A stretch of DNA of 16,061 nt from Atopobiaceae bacterium UBA5363 (GTDB taxonomy: Bacteria > Actinomycetota > Coriobacteriia > Coriobacteriales > Atopobiaceae). The stretch's first letter is position 1; each line of letters begins with the position of its first letter. Both the position numbers and the translations under genes were made by a program. Of the stretch, positions 1 through 6,382 are shown one piece after another. Location of the stretch: assembly GCA_002407925.1 (NCBI GenBank), contig DHPN01000027.1:103439-119499 (forward strand), in the 5' to 3' direction. The notes under the pieces are model-generated. The model saw nothing but the letters and a program-made list of their open reading frames with translations. It did not search any database and had not been told where the DNA came from.

Positions 1-69
1 CAGGCGACTGAGGAGCTTCCCTCTTTTGCTTTGGCGTCCCTGTCATTGGCAACTCCTCGATGAATGAAC

Positions 70-90
70 AAAAAGCCTTCGCCGGGCTTT
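70..90 (-). terminator. Possible second terminator hairpin, minus strand
   Basis: Read on the minus strand, a 6-bp stem (AAAGCC pairing with GGCTTT, loop of 7) ends in a run of five T. It lies about 85 bases beyond the stronger terminator that follows tRNA-Glu. It could be a back-up stop for the tRNA transcript or for readthrough. The stem is short, so support is modest. On the plus strand there is no comparable T-run. Confidence 0.3.
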
Positions 91-173
91 CACCCACAAA
101 CGCTATGGCGATCCGCCCTAGGCTCACTTCCCAAAGCGATGATTTCAGAAAGCGATAATAAAAGAGATGATAA

Positions 174-200
174 CAAAAAGAGCCTCCCGAAAGAGGCTCT
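174..200 (-). terminator. Intrinsic terminator after tRNA-Glu
   Basis: On the minus strand a perfect 8-bp stem (AGAGCCTC with GAGGCTCT, loop of six) is followed at once by five T. It begins 8 bases past the CCA end of tRNA-Glu, so it most likely ends the tRNA-Gln/tRNA-Glu transcript. Confidence 0.8.
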
Positions 201-208
201 GCACTTGC

Positions 209-285
209 TGGTAGCCCGTACCGGATTCGAACCAGTGATCTCCGCCTTGAGAGGGCGGCGTCCTAAACCGCTAGACGAACGGGCC
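209..285 (-). tRNA. tRNA-Glu (anticodon CTC)
   Basis: The minus strand folds as a complete cloverleaf of 77 bases including an encoded CCA end. The acceptor stem is GGCCCGT with ACGGGCT, and the discriminator base is A. The T-arm carries the usual GGTTCGAATCC. The anticodon arm is CCGCC-CTCTCAA-GGCGG, giving anticodon CTC, which reads the glutamate codon GAG. It lies 21 bases downstream of tRNA-Gln on the same strand and just before a terminator, so the two are probably co-transcribed. The CCA end is genome-encoded. Confidence 0.95.
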
Positions 286-306
286 ATACTATAGCAGGAC
301 GGAAAA

Positions 307-380
307 TGGCTGGGATGGAGAGATTCGAACTCCCGCTGACGGAACCAGAATCCGTTGTCCTACCATTAGACGACATCCCA
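307..380 (-). tRNA. tRNA-Gln (anticodon CTG)
   Basis: The minus strand gives a complete 74-base cloverleaf with encoded CCA. The acceptor stem TGGGATG pairs perfectly with CATCCCA, and the discriminator base is G. The T-arm contains AGTTCGAATCT. The anticodon arm ACGGA-TTCTGGT-TCCGT gives anticodon CTG, which reads the glutamine codon CAG. It is the first of two tRNAs in the cluster and sits about 130 bases downstream of the cca stop codon on the same strand. Confidence 0.95.
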
Positions 381-435
381 ATTGGTGTCTGTCCTGTCGC
401 GTCACAGAGGCATTGCCAACCCAACGCGCGAAATT

Positions 436-464
436 ACTTTAGAGGAACTCATCGACGGATGCAA
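436..464 (-). promoter_or_regulatory. Candidate promoter for the tRNA-Gln/tRNA-Glu cluster
   Basis: On the minus strand a TTGCAT box (459-464) is separated by 17 bases from TAAAGT (436-441). That matches the sigma-70 type spacing, though both boxes are imperfect. A start near position 429 would give a leader of about 50 bases before tRNA-Gln. The tRNAs could instead be read through from cca. Confidence 0.35.
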
Positions 465-509
465 GCACGACAGCAGAATTATTTCGTATCCGCGGACGCT
501 TCTTAGCCG

Positions 510-1907
510 CTAAATCCGATCATGCAGATAGGAAAGCAGCACAGCGCGATCGTTTGGCATGTCGTCGTCAGTCACGGCAGCGAGCAAGGTGTCAAGCGCC
601 AATCCCACTGCGGGGCCTGGTTCGATATGCAGCTCGCGCATCACATCCTCACCGTCAACGGCGAGCTCGCCAATGTTGACAGGCGCGCCTTTTGAGACCT
701 CGCGTCGCACTGCGGAGGAGACCCCATCGAGCTCAATCGCATAGGGAGCAGCGCTAGCGACCTTGGAGACGGCATCGGCCCTCTTCAAATCAAGCAGTTG
801 GTACGTTAGGCTCACTGCCCTTCCTGGGCAGACGGCTGCAAACTTGCGCAACGTCCTCCTAACTGAGCGAGGCGTTGGAACCACAACATGGTCATGCATG
901 CGAACAAGCATGCACACGGGACGAATCAGCGCAGAGGGCAAGGCGAGGCGTCGCATGATCTCCCTTGTCATTGCAGCGCCTACCCTAGGATGGCCGAAGA
1001 AGTGGCCACGTCCGGTATCATCGACGCTGTACGTGCAGGGCTTTGCAATGTCGTGAAGCAGCGCGGCCCACCGAAGCTCAGACTGTACTACGCCCCCCTC
1101 GAACTCCTCGCAGGCGCGGCAAACGCGCGCGGTATGCTCGAGTGCGTCGTAGGCATGATAGGGGCTCCGCTGGTCGAAGCCTCGCAGTGCAGACAACTCG
1201 GGTATGGCCGCTGCCATGGCGTCGGTCTCGTTGAGAAGGGCCCACCCAGCCCGGCCGGTCCTGACAATGCCATCCAGCTCTTGCCCGATGCGCTCGGGAC
1301 TGACCGCTGCGAGCTCGGAGGCGCAGGCATTCAAGGCGCTTTGCGTCGCACGCTCGACTTCAAAGCGGAACCTGCAGGCAAAACGCACGGCGCGCAGCAC
1401 CCTCAGCGCATCTTCGCCGAAGCGCAGATATGGATCCCCAACGGCACGTATCAGGCCAGCTTTGAGATCGGCGCGACCTCCGTAGGGATCCAACAGGCCG
1501 CGGGAGGGATGGTACGCCATCGCATTGATGGTAAAGTCGCGCCTGCCCAAGTCCTCATGGATGTCACGCACGAACCGTACCTCATCAGGATGGCGGCGGT
1601 CGGAATAGGCGCCTTCCACGCGGTATGTCGTGACCTCAACGGGATTGCCTTCGCAAACGGCAGTCACCGTGCCATGGGCGACCCCGGTCCGATGAACCTC
1701 TATTCCCGCCGCGTGCAGGGTGTCCTCGCATTGCTGCCATGTGGCAGAGCTCGCGACGTCGACGTCATGACCTGCCTGCCCGAGCAAGGCGTCGCGCACC
1801 CAGCCCCCTACAGCCCAAGCCTCAAATCCCACAGATTCTAGCAGAGTGATGATACGCATCGCATAGCCAGGTAGGCAAAGCTCCCCCTCCGGCAATACGT
1901 GCATCAT
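510..1907 (-). CDS. cca: CCA-adding tRNA nucleotidyltransferase
   Basis: This enzyme adds or repairs the 3' CCA end of tRNAs using CTP and ATP without a nucleic acid template. The 465-residue product has the class II nucleotidyltransferase order. These are GGWVRD at residues 34-39, metal-binding DVD at 48-50, the flexible-loop region TYRVEGAYSDRRHP around 94-107, RRDFTINAM at 122-130 and EDALR at 165-169. A C-terminal HD phosphohydrolase-like domain has LLHDIAKP around 283-290. The presence of the flexible loop favours CCA- or A-adding over CC-adding activity (family knowledge). The start is supported by AGAGGA about 9 bases upstream of the first of two adjacent ATGs. Two tRNA genes lie just downstream on the same strand, and both already encode CCA, so the enzyme's role for them would be repair. 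A long antisense open frame across it is a codon-bias shadow. Confidence 0.93.
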   Translation of the reverse strand: MMHVLPEGELCLPGYAMRIITLLESVGFEAWAVGGWVRDALLGQAGHDVDVASSATWQQCEDTLHAAGIEVHRTGVAHGTVTAVCEGNPVEVTTYRVEGAYSDRRHPDEVRFVRDIHEDLGRRDFTINAMAYHPSRGLLDPYGGRADLKAGLIRAVGDPYLRFGEDALRVLRAVRFACRFRFEVERATQSALNACASELAAVSPERIGQELDGIVRTGRAGWALLNETDAMAAAIPELSALRGFDQRSPYHAYDALEHTARVCRACEEFEGGVVQSELRWAALLHDIAKPCTYSVDDTGRGHFFGHPRVGAAMTREIMRRLALPSALIRPVCMLVRMHDHVVVPTPRSVRRTLRKFAAVCPGRAVSLTYQLLDLKRADAVSKVASAAPYAIELDGVSSAVRREVSKGAPVNIGELAVDGEDVMRELHIEPGPAVGLALDTLLAAVTDDDMPNDRAVLLSYLHDRI

Positions 1908-1953
1908 GTGACTTCTTCCTCTTTACGCGCCTGTTGGTTGCCGTGTTCATGTC

Positions 1954-1959
1954 AGTATA
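1954..1959 (-). promoter_or_regulatory. Possible -10 box for cca
   Basis: On the minus strand, TATACT lies about 47 bases before the cca start. No convincing -35 box is seen at the usual distance, so this is a weak call based on the -10 element and its position in the divergent cca / unknown-gene gap. Confidence 0.3.
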
Positions 1960-2080
1960 GCGCGGTGGCAAAAGCTGTTACTTCAAGCCTGCAAATGAAT
2001 TGAAAGCAAGGCGCATGCATCAAAGTAGTAGGCTCTTACGAAATAAGGTACGCGCAATCCGTCCACGAAGGGGCTGCCTC

Positions 2081-2602
2081 ATGCACGATCCTAACTACAA
2101 TCCTATTTTCAAGCGTACTGCCTATGTGCCAGGCTATCTTGACATCGATGAAGACCATGCGCTGCTTGAGCTTACACGCGTGGGCTTTGAAACCATTGAG
2201 GCGAAAAGGGTTCTCTCGGCCGAAACGGTCATTATGTTGCGCGGACAGCCTGAGCGGCGCATGGGGCGCCTCATAGGAAGGCTCGCCGCCGCCCCGCTCG
2301 ACGGCTTTTGCCTGCGCCTTGCCATTCATCTCGTCGTGGCTGCTGACCCCCAGCCATATGACGCCTATCTCGAGTTTGTGAAGCTAGGCGCTGACTGCAA
2401 CCTGCCGCTGTTCAAAAAAGCTGCCGAAGAGCATGACCAATGCGTCGCCTTGCTGCGCAGGCTTGGCGTTGCCGATGGAGGTGGAGATGCCCTGCTCAAG
2501 CGAAGCAATTCGGGCGGGTCTTCCCTCGGGAAGGATAGCGAGGCCGCAGGCGCCTACTCCCCGCTTCCCAAGCACGCCCGCCATTTCCGCGCAAACAGTT
2601 GA
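2081..2602 (+). CDS. Protein of unknown function, 173 residues
   Basis: I do not recognise this family. The reading frame is open from a TTG at 2000. The ATG at 2081 is preferred because AAGGGG ends 7 bases before it, and the residues upstream are basic and unlike the rest. Codon choice (mainly G/C third positions) fits a real gene. The N-terminal 125 residues look folded, with an acidic stretch (YLDIDEDHALLEL), a helix rich in Arg and Leu, and a hydrophobic segment (CLRLAIHLVVAA). The last 45 residues are rich in Gly and Ser and probably disordered. No signal peptide, transmembrane span or known catalytic motif is visible. It stands alone, divergent from cca and about 215 bases before the peptidase operon on the same strand. 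Function is unknown. Confidence 0.7.
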   Translation: MHDPNYNPIFKRTAYVPGYLDIDEDHALLELTRVGFETIEAKRVLSAETVIMLRGQPERRMGRLIGRLAAAPLDGFCLRLAIHLVVAADPQPYDAYLEFVKLGADCNLPLFKKAAEEHDQCVALLRRLGVADGGGDALLKRSNSGGSSLGKDSEAAGAYSPLPKHARHFRANS

Positions 2603-2805
2603 GCTTCAGGCAGCCAATAGATAGTATTCAGACGGCCAGCGGCTCTTCATACAGCCAATTGACAACGCCCAGACAGCTCTCCCCTTTTCTGTAGGTTTTT
2701 CGTTTTCACTGACCGCAGAGCATGCGATATGCTTGGGATGGTCAATAAGCAGAAGAGCTCATGTATGGGAAAACTACTGGGCAGAATACTTGATGGGCAC
2801 TACAT

Positions 2806-2813
2806 AAGGAGGA
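2806..2813 (+). promoter_or_regulatory. Strong Shine-Dalgarno of first pepC gene
   Basis: A perfect AAGGAGGA lies 3 bases before the ATG at 2817. The spacing is short but the site is the strongest in the window, and it fixes the start of the first peptidase gene. No convincing promoter or terminator was found in the 214 bases between the unknown gene and this site. Confidence 0.75.
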
Positions 2814-2816
2814 CAA

Positions 2817-4199
2817 ATGCACCAAACGAAGACGCCCAATGAGATAGAACGCGTGACTGCAGAGGATAGAAAGTGTGCGCGCAAGGACTTTGAGGAAGAC
2901 CGCAGCGCGCTCATTGCGCACAACGCAGCGAGCTCAGCAGGCATACGTAAGGCATCACGCGTCCCAGAGGGCGTAGCTCGCAACGCCTTGGGATTCGACA
3001 TAGACATAAAGCAGGGAAAGCGTTGCGACCAGAAGCGCTCCGGGCGCTGTTGGATGTTCGCAAGCCTTAACATGCTGCGCCTCTCGACCATCAAGAAATT
3101 CAAGCTCGAGACCTTCGAGTTCTCCCAAGCCTATTCGCTGTTCTTTGATAAGCTCGAAAAATCAAACTGGTTCCTCGGCAACATCCTAGACACGCTCGAC
3201 GAGCCGCTCGACGGGCGCCTCATGGCCTTTCTTCTTGCAGACCCCATAGGCGACGGCGGGCAATGGGACATGTTCCGCGCCCTCATGAAGAAATATGGCG
3301 TCGTGCCGAAGGAGACTATGCCTGAGACAGCCTGCTCCGAAAACACCGCCGAGATGGATCGCTATTTGACTAGGTATCTGCGCGGAGCTGCGAAGCGCCT
3401 GCGCGAAACCAGCGCTGCGGGCGCCTCAATGGACGATTTGCTTGCGATGCGCAAGGAGCAGCTGCATGAGGTGTGGCGACTGCTAGCCATCTGCCTCGGA
3501 GAGCCCCCTGAGAGCTTTGAGAGCCGCGTGCACGACAAAGATGGAAAGCTTGTGGACGAGCTGTCAGGGACCTTCACGCCAAAGGGCTTCTTCGACGCAG
3601 CCTGTGACATTGACATCGACGCATATGTCTCCTTAATCAGCGCCCCTACCGCCGACAAGCCGTTTAATCACACCTATACCGTCGACCGGCTCGGAAACGT
3701 TGTCGAGGCCGGCGGCGTGCGCTATTTGAATCTGCCTGCGAAGCGGCTCAAGCAGCTAGCGCTTGCGCAGCTCCAAGACGGCCTGCCGGTATGGTTCGGA
3801 TGCGACGTCGCCCAGTCGTACCTACGTGACGAGGGCATCATGGACACGGCGGCGCTTGACGTCGACAGCCTCTTCGGCTTTCCCGTCGAGGGTGCGCTGA
3901 GCAAGGCAGAGCGCCTTGACTTCGGCGACTCAAGGATGACTCACGCCATGGTGCTTGAGGGCGTGCGTCTCGACAAGAACAAAGAGCCGACGCTTTGGAA
4001 GGTTGAAAACAGCTGGGGCGAGGATCATGGGCGCGAGGGTTTCGACACCATGAGTGACGCATGGTTTGACGAGTACGTCTACCAAGTCGTAGTGAACAAA
4101 AAGTATTTGAGCGAGCCGGAGCGCCACATCTTTGAGACCGAAGAGCCGATCGTACTGGCGCCATGGGATCCGATGGGCTCCCTCGCGCTTTCTGATTAG
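2817..4199 (+). CDS. pepC: Aminopeptidase C (bleomycin hydrolase family), first copy
   Basis: This is a cytoplasmic cysteine aminopeptidase of peptidase family C1B, which trims N-terminal residues from peptides. The 460-residue length is near the family norm. The papain-type active site is complete: oxyanion Gln72 and nucleophile Cys78 in QKRSGRCWMFASLN, His376 in THAMVLEGV, and Asn398 in VENSWG. There is no signal peptide, as expected. The C-terminus is informative. Known family members end at or just after a PWDPMGALA-like tail that reaches into the active site and imposes aminopeptidase action (family knowledge). Here the tail reads APWDPMGSLA followed by three extra residues, LSD. A second paralog begins 11 bases after the stop, so the two form one operon. 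The activity call is firm; exact specificity is inferred. Confidence 0.93.
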   Translation: MHQTKTPNEIERVTAEDRKCARKDFEEDRSALIAHNAASSAGIRKASRVPEGVARNALGFDIDIKQGKRCDQKRSGRCWMFASLNMLRLSTIKKFKLETFEFSQAYSLFFDKLEKSNWFLGNILDTLDEPLDGRLMAFLLADPIGDGGQWDMFRALMKKYGVVPKETMPETACSENTAEMDRYLTRYLRGAAKRLRETSAAGASMDDLLAMRKEQLHEVWRLLAICLGEPPESFESRVHDKDGKLVDELSGTFTPKGFFDAACDIDIDAYVSLISAPTADKPFNHTYTVDRLGNVVEAGGVRYLNLPAKRLKQLALAQLQDGLPVWFGCDVAQSYLRDEGIMDTAALDVDSLFGFPVEGALSKAERLDFGDSRMTHAMVLEGVRLDKNKEPTLWKVENSWGEDHGREGFDTMSDAWFDEYVYQVVVNKKYLSEPERHIFETEEPIVLAPWDPMGSLALSD

Positions 4200-4210
4200 G
4201 AGATGAGCCG

Positions 4211-5746
4211 ATGCCAAGCTCTTCAGCTCTTCCACAGGGTTGGTCAGACGCCCAGAGGCAGGCCTTCCTCAGCTCCCGCGCCAACCGCATCGCTCGCAAC
4301 GCCGTCGTAGCGTCAGGCGTCAATGCGGCAGCGCGCAACGCATCGGCGATGCGCAGCTACCATGACACGTTTTCAGTGAGCCGCAAGCGAGTCGGCAAGG
4401 TGACCAACCAGCGCCATTCGGGACGCTGCTGGATGTACTCCGCCTTCAACGTGTTGCGCGCATCCACAATGGAGCTCCTCGACGTCGACGACTTCGAATT
4501 CTCGCAGGCCTATGGCATGTTTTACGACAAGCTCGAAAAGGCGAACGCCACGCTAGAACGTTTGATCAACCTTGTCGATAGGCCATATGACGACAGGGCG
4601 CTTGACTTTGTGCTCACAGAAGGCATGGGTGACGGCGGCTACTACCCCTTTGCCATGAACCTTGTTACGAAATGGGGCCTCGTCCCGTCGAAGGCTATGC
4701 CTGAGACGGCTAGCTCGAAAGACTCCACCCAGATGAACGCCCGACTTGGACGGCTCATACGTCGTGACGCGGCGAGGCTGCGCCAGATGAGAGGAGACGG
4801 CGCTGAGAAAGAGGCGCTGCGAGCTGCTAAGGGCCCGATGCTCGAGGAGGTCTGGCGCCTGCTTGCCATTTGCCTCGGTGAGCCACCCGAGACGTTCGAC
4901 TTAGAGACTCCCGTTGGCAAAGACGCGAAGGTTGACCCTACCAAGGTCACCAAGCAGCAAGGAGCTGCGCAGGCAGAGAAGCCTGGCGCTGCCTCAGGCA
5001 GCAAGTGCGCAACCGAAGAAGACGATAAGGGCGACCAGGAGGAGAAGGGCGAAAATGGCGAGGAGGATGAAAGGGACGAAAAGCCCCGCCGCATTCTTCG
5101 TGACCCGCAGATAACCCCGCGCCAATTCGTTGAGCGCTATGTCCCGGCTGACCCCGCAGATTATGTGGAGCTCATTTCTTTGCCTGGCGATAAGCGACCG
5201 TTCGGCCACGTCTACCATCTGACATACACAGACAGCATTGTCGGTGGCAGGCCCATTCGCATGTTCAATGTCGCCCCTGAGATCCTCGATGCCGCAGCGA
5301 TCGCGTCACTTCGCAGCGGCATCCCATGTGAGATGGCTTGCGACGTGATGCAAGACTTCCCTCGCGGGGATGAGGATTTCGGCGGCATCCTTGCCACAGA
5401 CACGATGGACTACGGCGCACTCTTTGACATAGATTTTGCTATGGACCGCGCTGACATGTATGACTTGCGCGAAAGCTCTCTGACGCATGCCATGTGTTTC
5501 CAAGGCGTTGAGCTCAATGAGCACGGGGCGCCCGTCGCTTGGCGCGTCGAGAATAGTTGGGGCGACAAGAGCTGCAAGGACGGCTACCTTGTCGTGTCTG
5601 CTGACTGGTTCCATCACTATGGTGGAGAAATCGTTGTCCGGCGTGAGTTCGTGCCGCACGAGCTGCTCGAACTCTATGACCGCACAACGGCTGAGGATGT
5701 AGCCCCTTGGTCTGGCTTCGGCTGTGCGCTGCCACCGCTGGACTAG
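4211..5746 (+). CDS. pepC: Aminopeptidase C paralog with acidic insert, second copy
   Basis: This is the second C1B cysteine peptidase of the tandem pair, 511 residues. The active-site residues are all present: Gln67 and Cys73 in QRHSGRCWMYSAFN, His426 in LTHAMCFQG, and Asn448 in VENSWG. It differs from its neighbour in two ways. First, a low-complexity stretch at about residues 232-294, very rich in Glu, Asp, Lys, Gly and Ala, is inserted after CLGEPPETF; the first copy has only a short link there. Second, the C-terminal tail reads APWSGFGCALPPLD and has lost the usual PWDPMG pattern. The start has AGGAG 8 bases upstream, overlapping the stop region of the first gene, so translation may be coupled. 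Divergence suggests a different substrate range, possibly endopeptidase action as in PepE/PepG relatives; this is inference. Confidence 0.9.
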   Translation: MPSSSALPQGWSDAQRQAFLSSRANRIARNAVVASGVNAAARNASAMRSYHDTFSVSRKRVGKVTNQRHSGRCWMYSAFNVLRASTMELLDVDDFEFSQAYGMFYDKLEKANATLERLINLVDRPYDDRALDFVLTEGMGDGGYYPFAMNLVTKWGLVPSKAMPETASSKDSTQMNARLGRLIRRDAARLRQMRGDGAEKEALRAAKGPMLEEVWRLLAICLGEPPETFDLETPVGKDAKVDPTKVTKQQGAAQAEKPGAASGSKCATEEDDKGDQEEKGENGEEDERDEKPRRILRDPQITPRQFVERYVPADPADYVELISLPGDKRPFGHVYHLTYTDSIVGGRPIRMFNVAPEILDAAAIASLRSGIPCEMACDVMQDFPRGDEDFGGILATDTMDYGALFDIDFAMDRADMYDLRESSLTHAMCFQGVELNEHGAPVAWRVENSWGDKSCKDGYLVVSADWFHHYGGEIVVRREFVPHELLELYDRTTAEDVAPWSGFGCALPPLD

Positions 5747-6017
5747 CAAATAAGGGGTTTGGCTTCGGGGTTCGGGGTAGACGCCATAGCTCAGCACCGG
5801 TGTTCGGCGCGGGAGCTCGGCGTTGGCTTAATTTCGCCCTCCCTCGTTTCCTTCTTATTCTGCAAAGGTCCTTACCCTTAGTGGATGGCCGCAAGAAAAT
5901 TGTTACCTGCAGCTTTGCCGCACAGTTTTGTTGCGGCTTTAGGTACTTTGCCGGTCTTAGGCGCGATAACACACGCTGGCACAGCACATATGTATGTTGT
6001 CCCTTGCGCATTGCACA

Positions 6018-6057
6018 TTGTTCCATTACGCATATGTAGATGTGCGTAATGGAACAA
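6018..6057. repeat. Perfect 15-bp inverted repeat (hairpin or operator)
   Basis: The arms TTGTTCCATTACGCA (6018-6032) and TGCGTAATGGAACAA (6043-6057) are exact reverse complements around a 10-base loop. No T-run follows on either strand, so it is not a standard terminator. It is flanked by direct copies of TTGCGCA at 6004-6010 and 6065-6071, each 7 bases from the stem. This could be a protein-binding operator, an RNA stem or a remnant of a tiny mobile element. Confidence 0.75.
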
Positions 6058-6139
6058 GCAAGAATTGCGCACATGTAGGTCTTGTTTTAATTTCAATAAT
6101 TATACATGCAGCTCATCATTATATCAGTCTTAGAACTTT

Positions 6140-6191
6140 TCTAGATGTGCGTCATATCGATGCACACATCTAGATATGTGATCTAGATGTG
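6140..6191. repeat. Triple TCTAGATGTG repeat, alternating orientation
   Basis: TCTAGATGTG occurs at 6140-6149, inverted at 6165-6174 and direct again at 6182-6191. The first pair makes a 10-bp inverted repeat with a 15-base loop. The related sequence TAGATGTGCGT also lies in the loop and arm of the upstream hairpin at 6037-6047 and is repeated exactly at 6142-6152. The array resembles a multi-site operator upstream of the HAD gene; no regulator can be assigned. Confidence 0.65.
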
Positions 6192-6346
6192 CCCCCCTGA
6201 ATCGAGATCTGGACATGCAGCTCAACCTGACATCAACCTAGCATTGGCTCAAAACTAGGATTGAAGCGTTAGGAACGTGTTCGGAATGCCGAAAAAGTGT
6301 AAAAGCATGAAAAGGAAGCAAAGCCCAGCGAGGTCAGTTAAGCTAG

Positions 6347-6361
6347 GGCCATGAGATGGCC
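6347..6361 (+). promoter_or_regulatory. Short hairpin just upstream of the HAD ribosome site
   Basis: GGCCAT and ATGGCC form a perfect 6-bp stem with a GAG loop, ending 7 bases before the AGGAAAGAG ribosome site of the HAD gene (about 6369-6377). It could be an operator half-pair or an RNA stem that tunes translation; the sequence alone does not decide. Confidence 0.35.
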
Positions 6362-6382
6362 GATACGTAGGAAAGAGAGCCT

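Larger units (their letters stand above)
5747..6382. other. Gene-free 636-base stretch with inverted repeats
   Basis: No credible gene was found between the second peptidase and the HAD gene. The left part (5747-5930) is GC-rich and contains a palindromic CACCGGTG, but no stem followed by a T-run, so no terminator for the peptidase operon can be named. A 6-bp hairpin, GCCGCA with TGCGGC, lies near 5920-5940 and is followed by only three T. From about 5980 the composition becomes AT-rich and repeats crowd together: a perfect 15-bp inverted repeat at 6018-6057 and three copies of TCTAGATGTG at 6140-6191. A small GGCCAT hairpin lies near the HAD ribosome site. A short open frame on each strand here has no plausible ribosome site or coding bias and was not called. 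Confidence 0.7.

Noticed and set aside
1..63. Short open frame from the left edge to a TGA at 61, possibly the tail of a plus-strand gene
   Set aside because: Only 20 codons are visible, with no recognisable motif and no convincing plus-strand terminator after it; too little to call.
888..1841. Long plus-strand open frame (317 codons) opposite cca
   Set aside because: It is antisense to a gene with all its family motifs. Its translation shows no recognisable domain, and it arises from the G/C third-position bias of cca.
2659..2664. TTGACA as a -35 box for the peptidase operon
   Set aside because: No -10-like hexamer lies 16-18 bases downstream, so it cannot be supported as a promoter.
5760..5850. 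tRNA-like fragment (contains TAGCTCAG and paired GC-rich segments)
   Set aside because: No acceptor stem, anticodon arm or T-arm consensus can be assembled; the TAGCTCAG match alone is not enough.
5707..6096. Short open frames across the peptidase-HAD gap on both strands
   Set aside because: They have no ribosome site, no coding-like codon pattern and unusual Cys/His-rich translations; they run through the hairpin sequences.
6356..6370. Leader peptide M-A-D-T before the HAD gene
   Set aside because: It has no ribosome site and only four codons; the likeness to the true start is probably chance.
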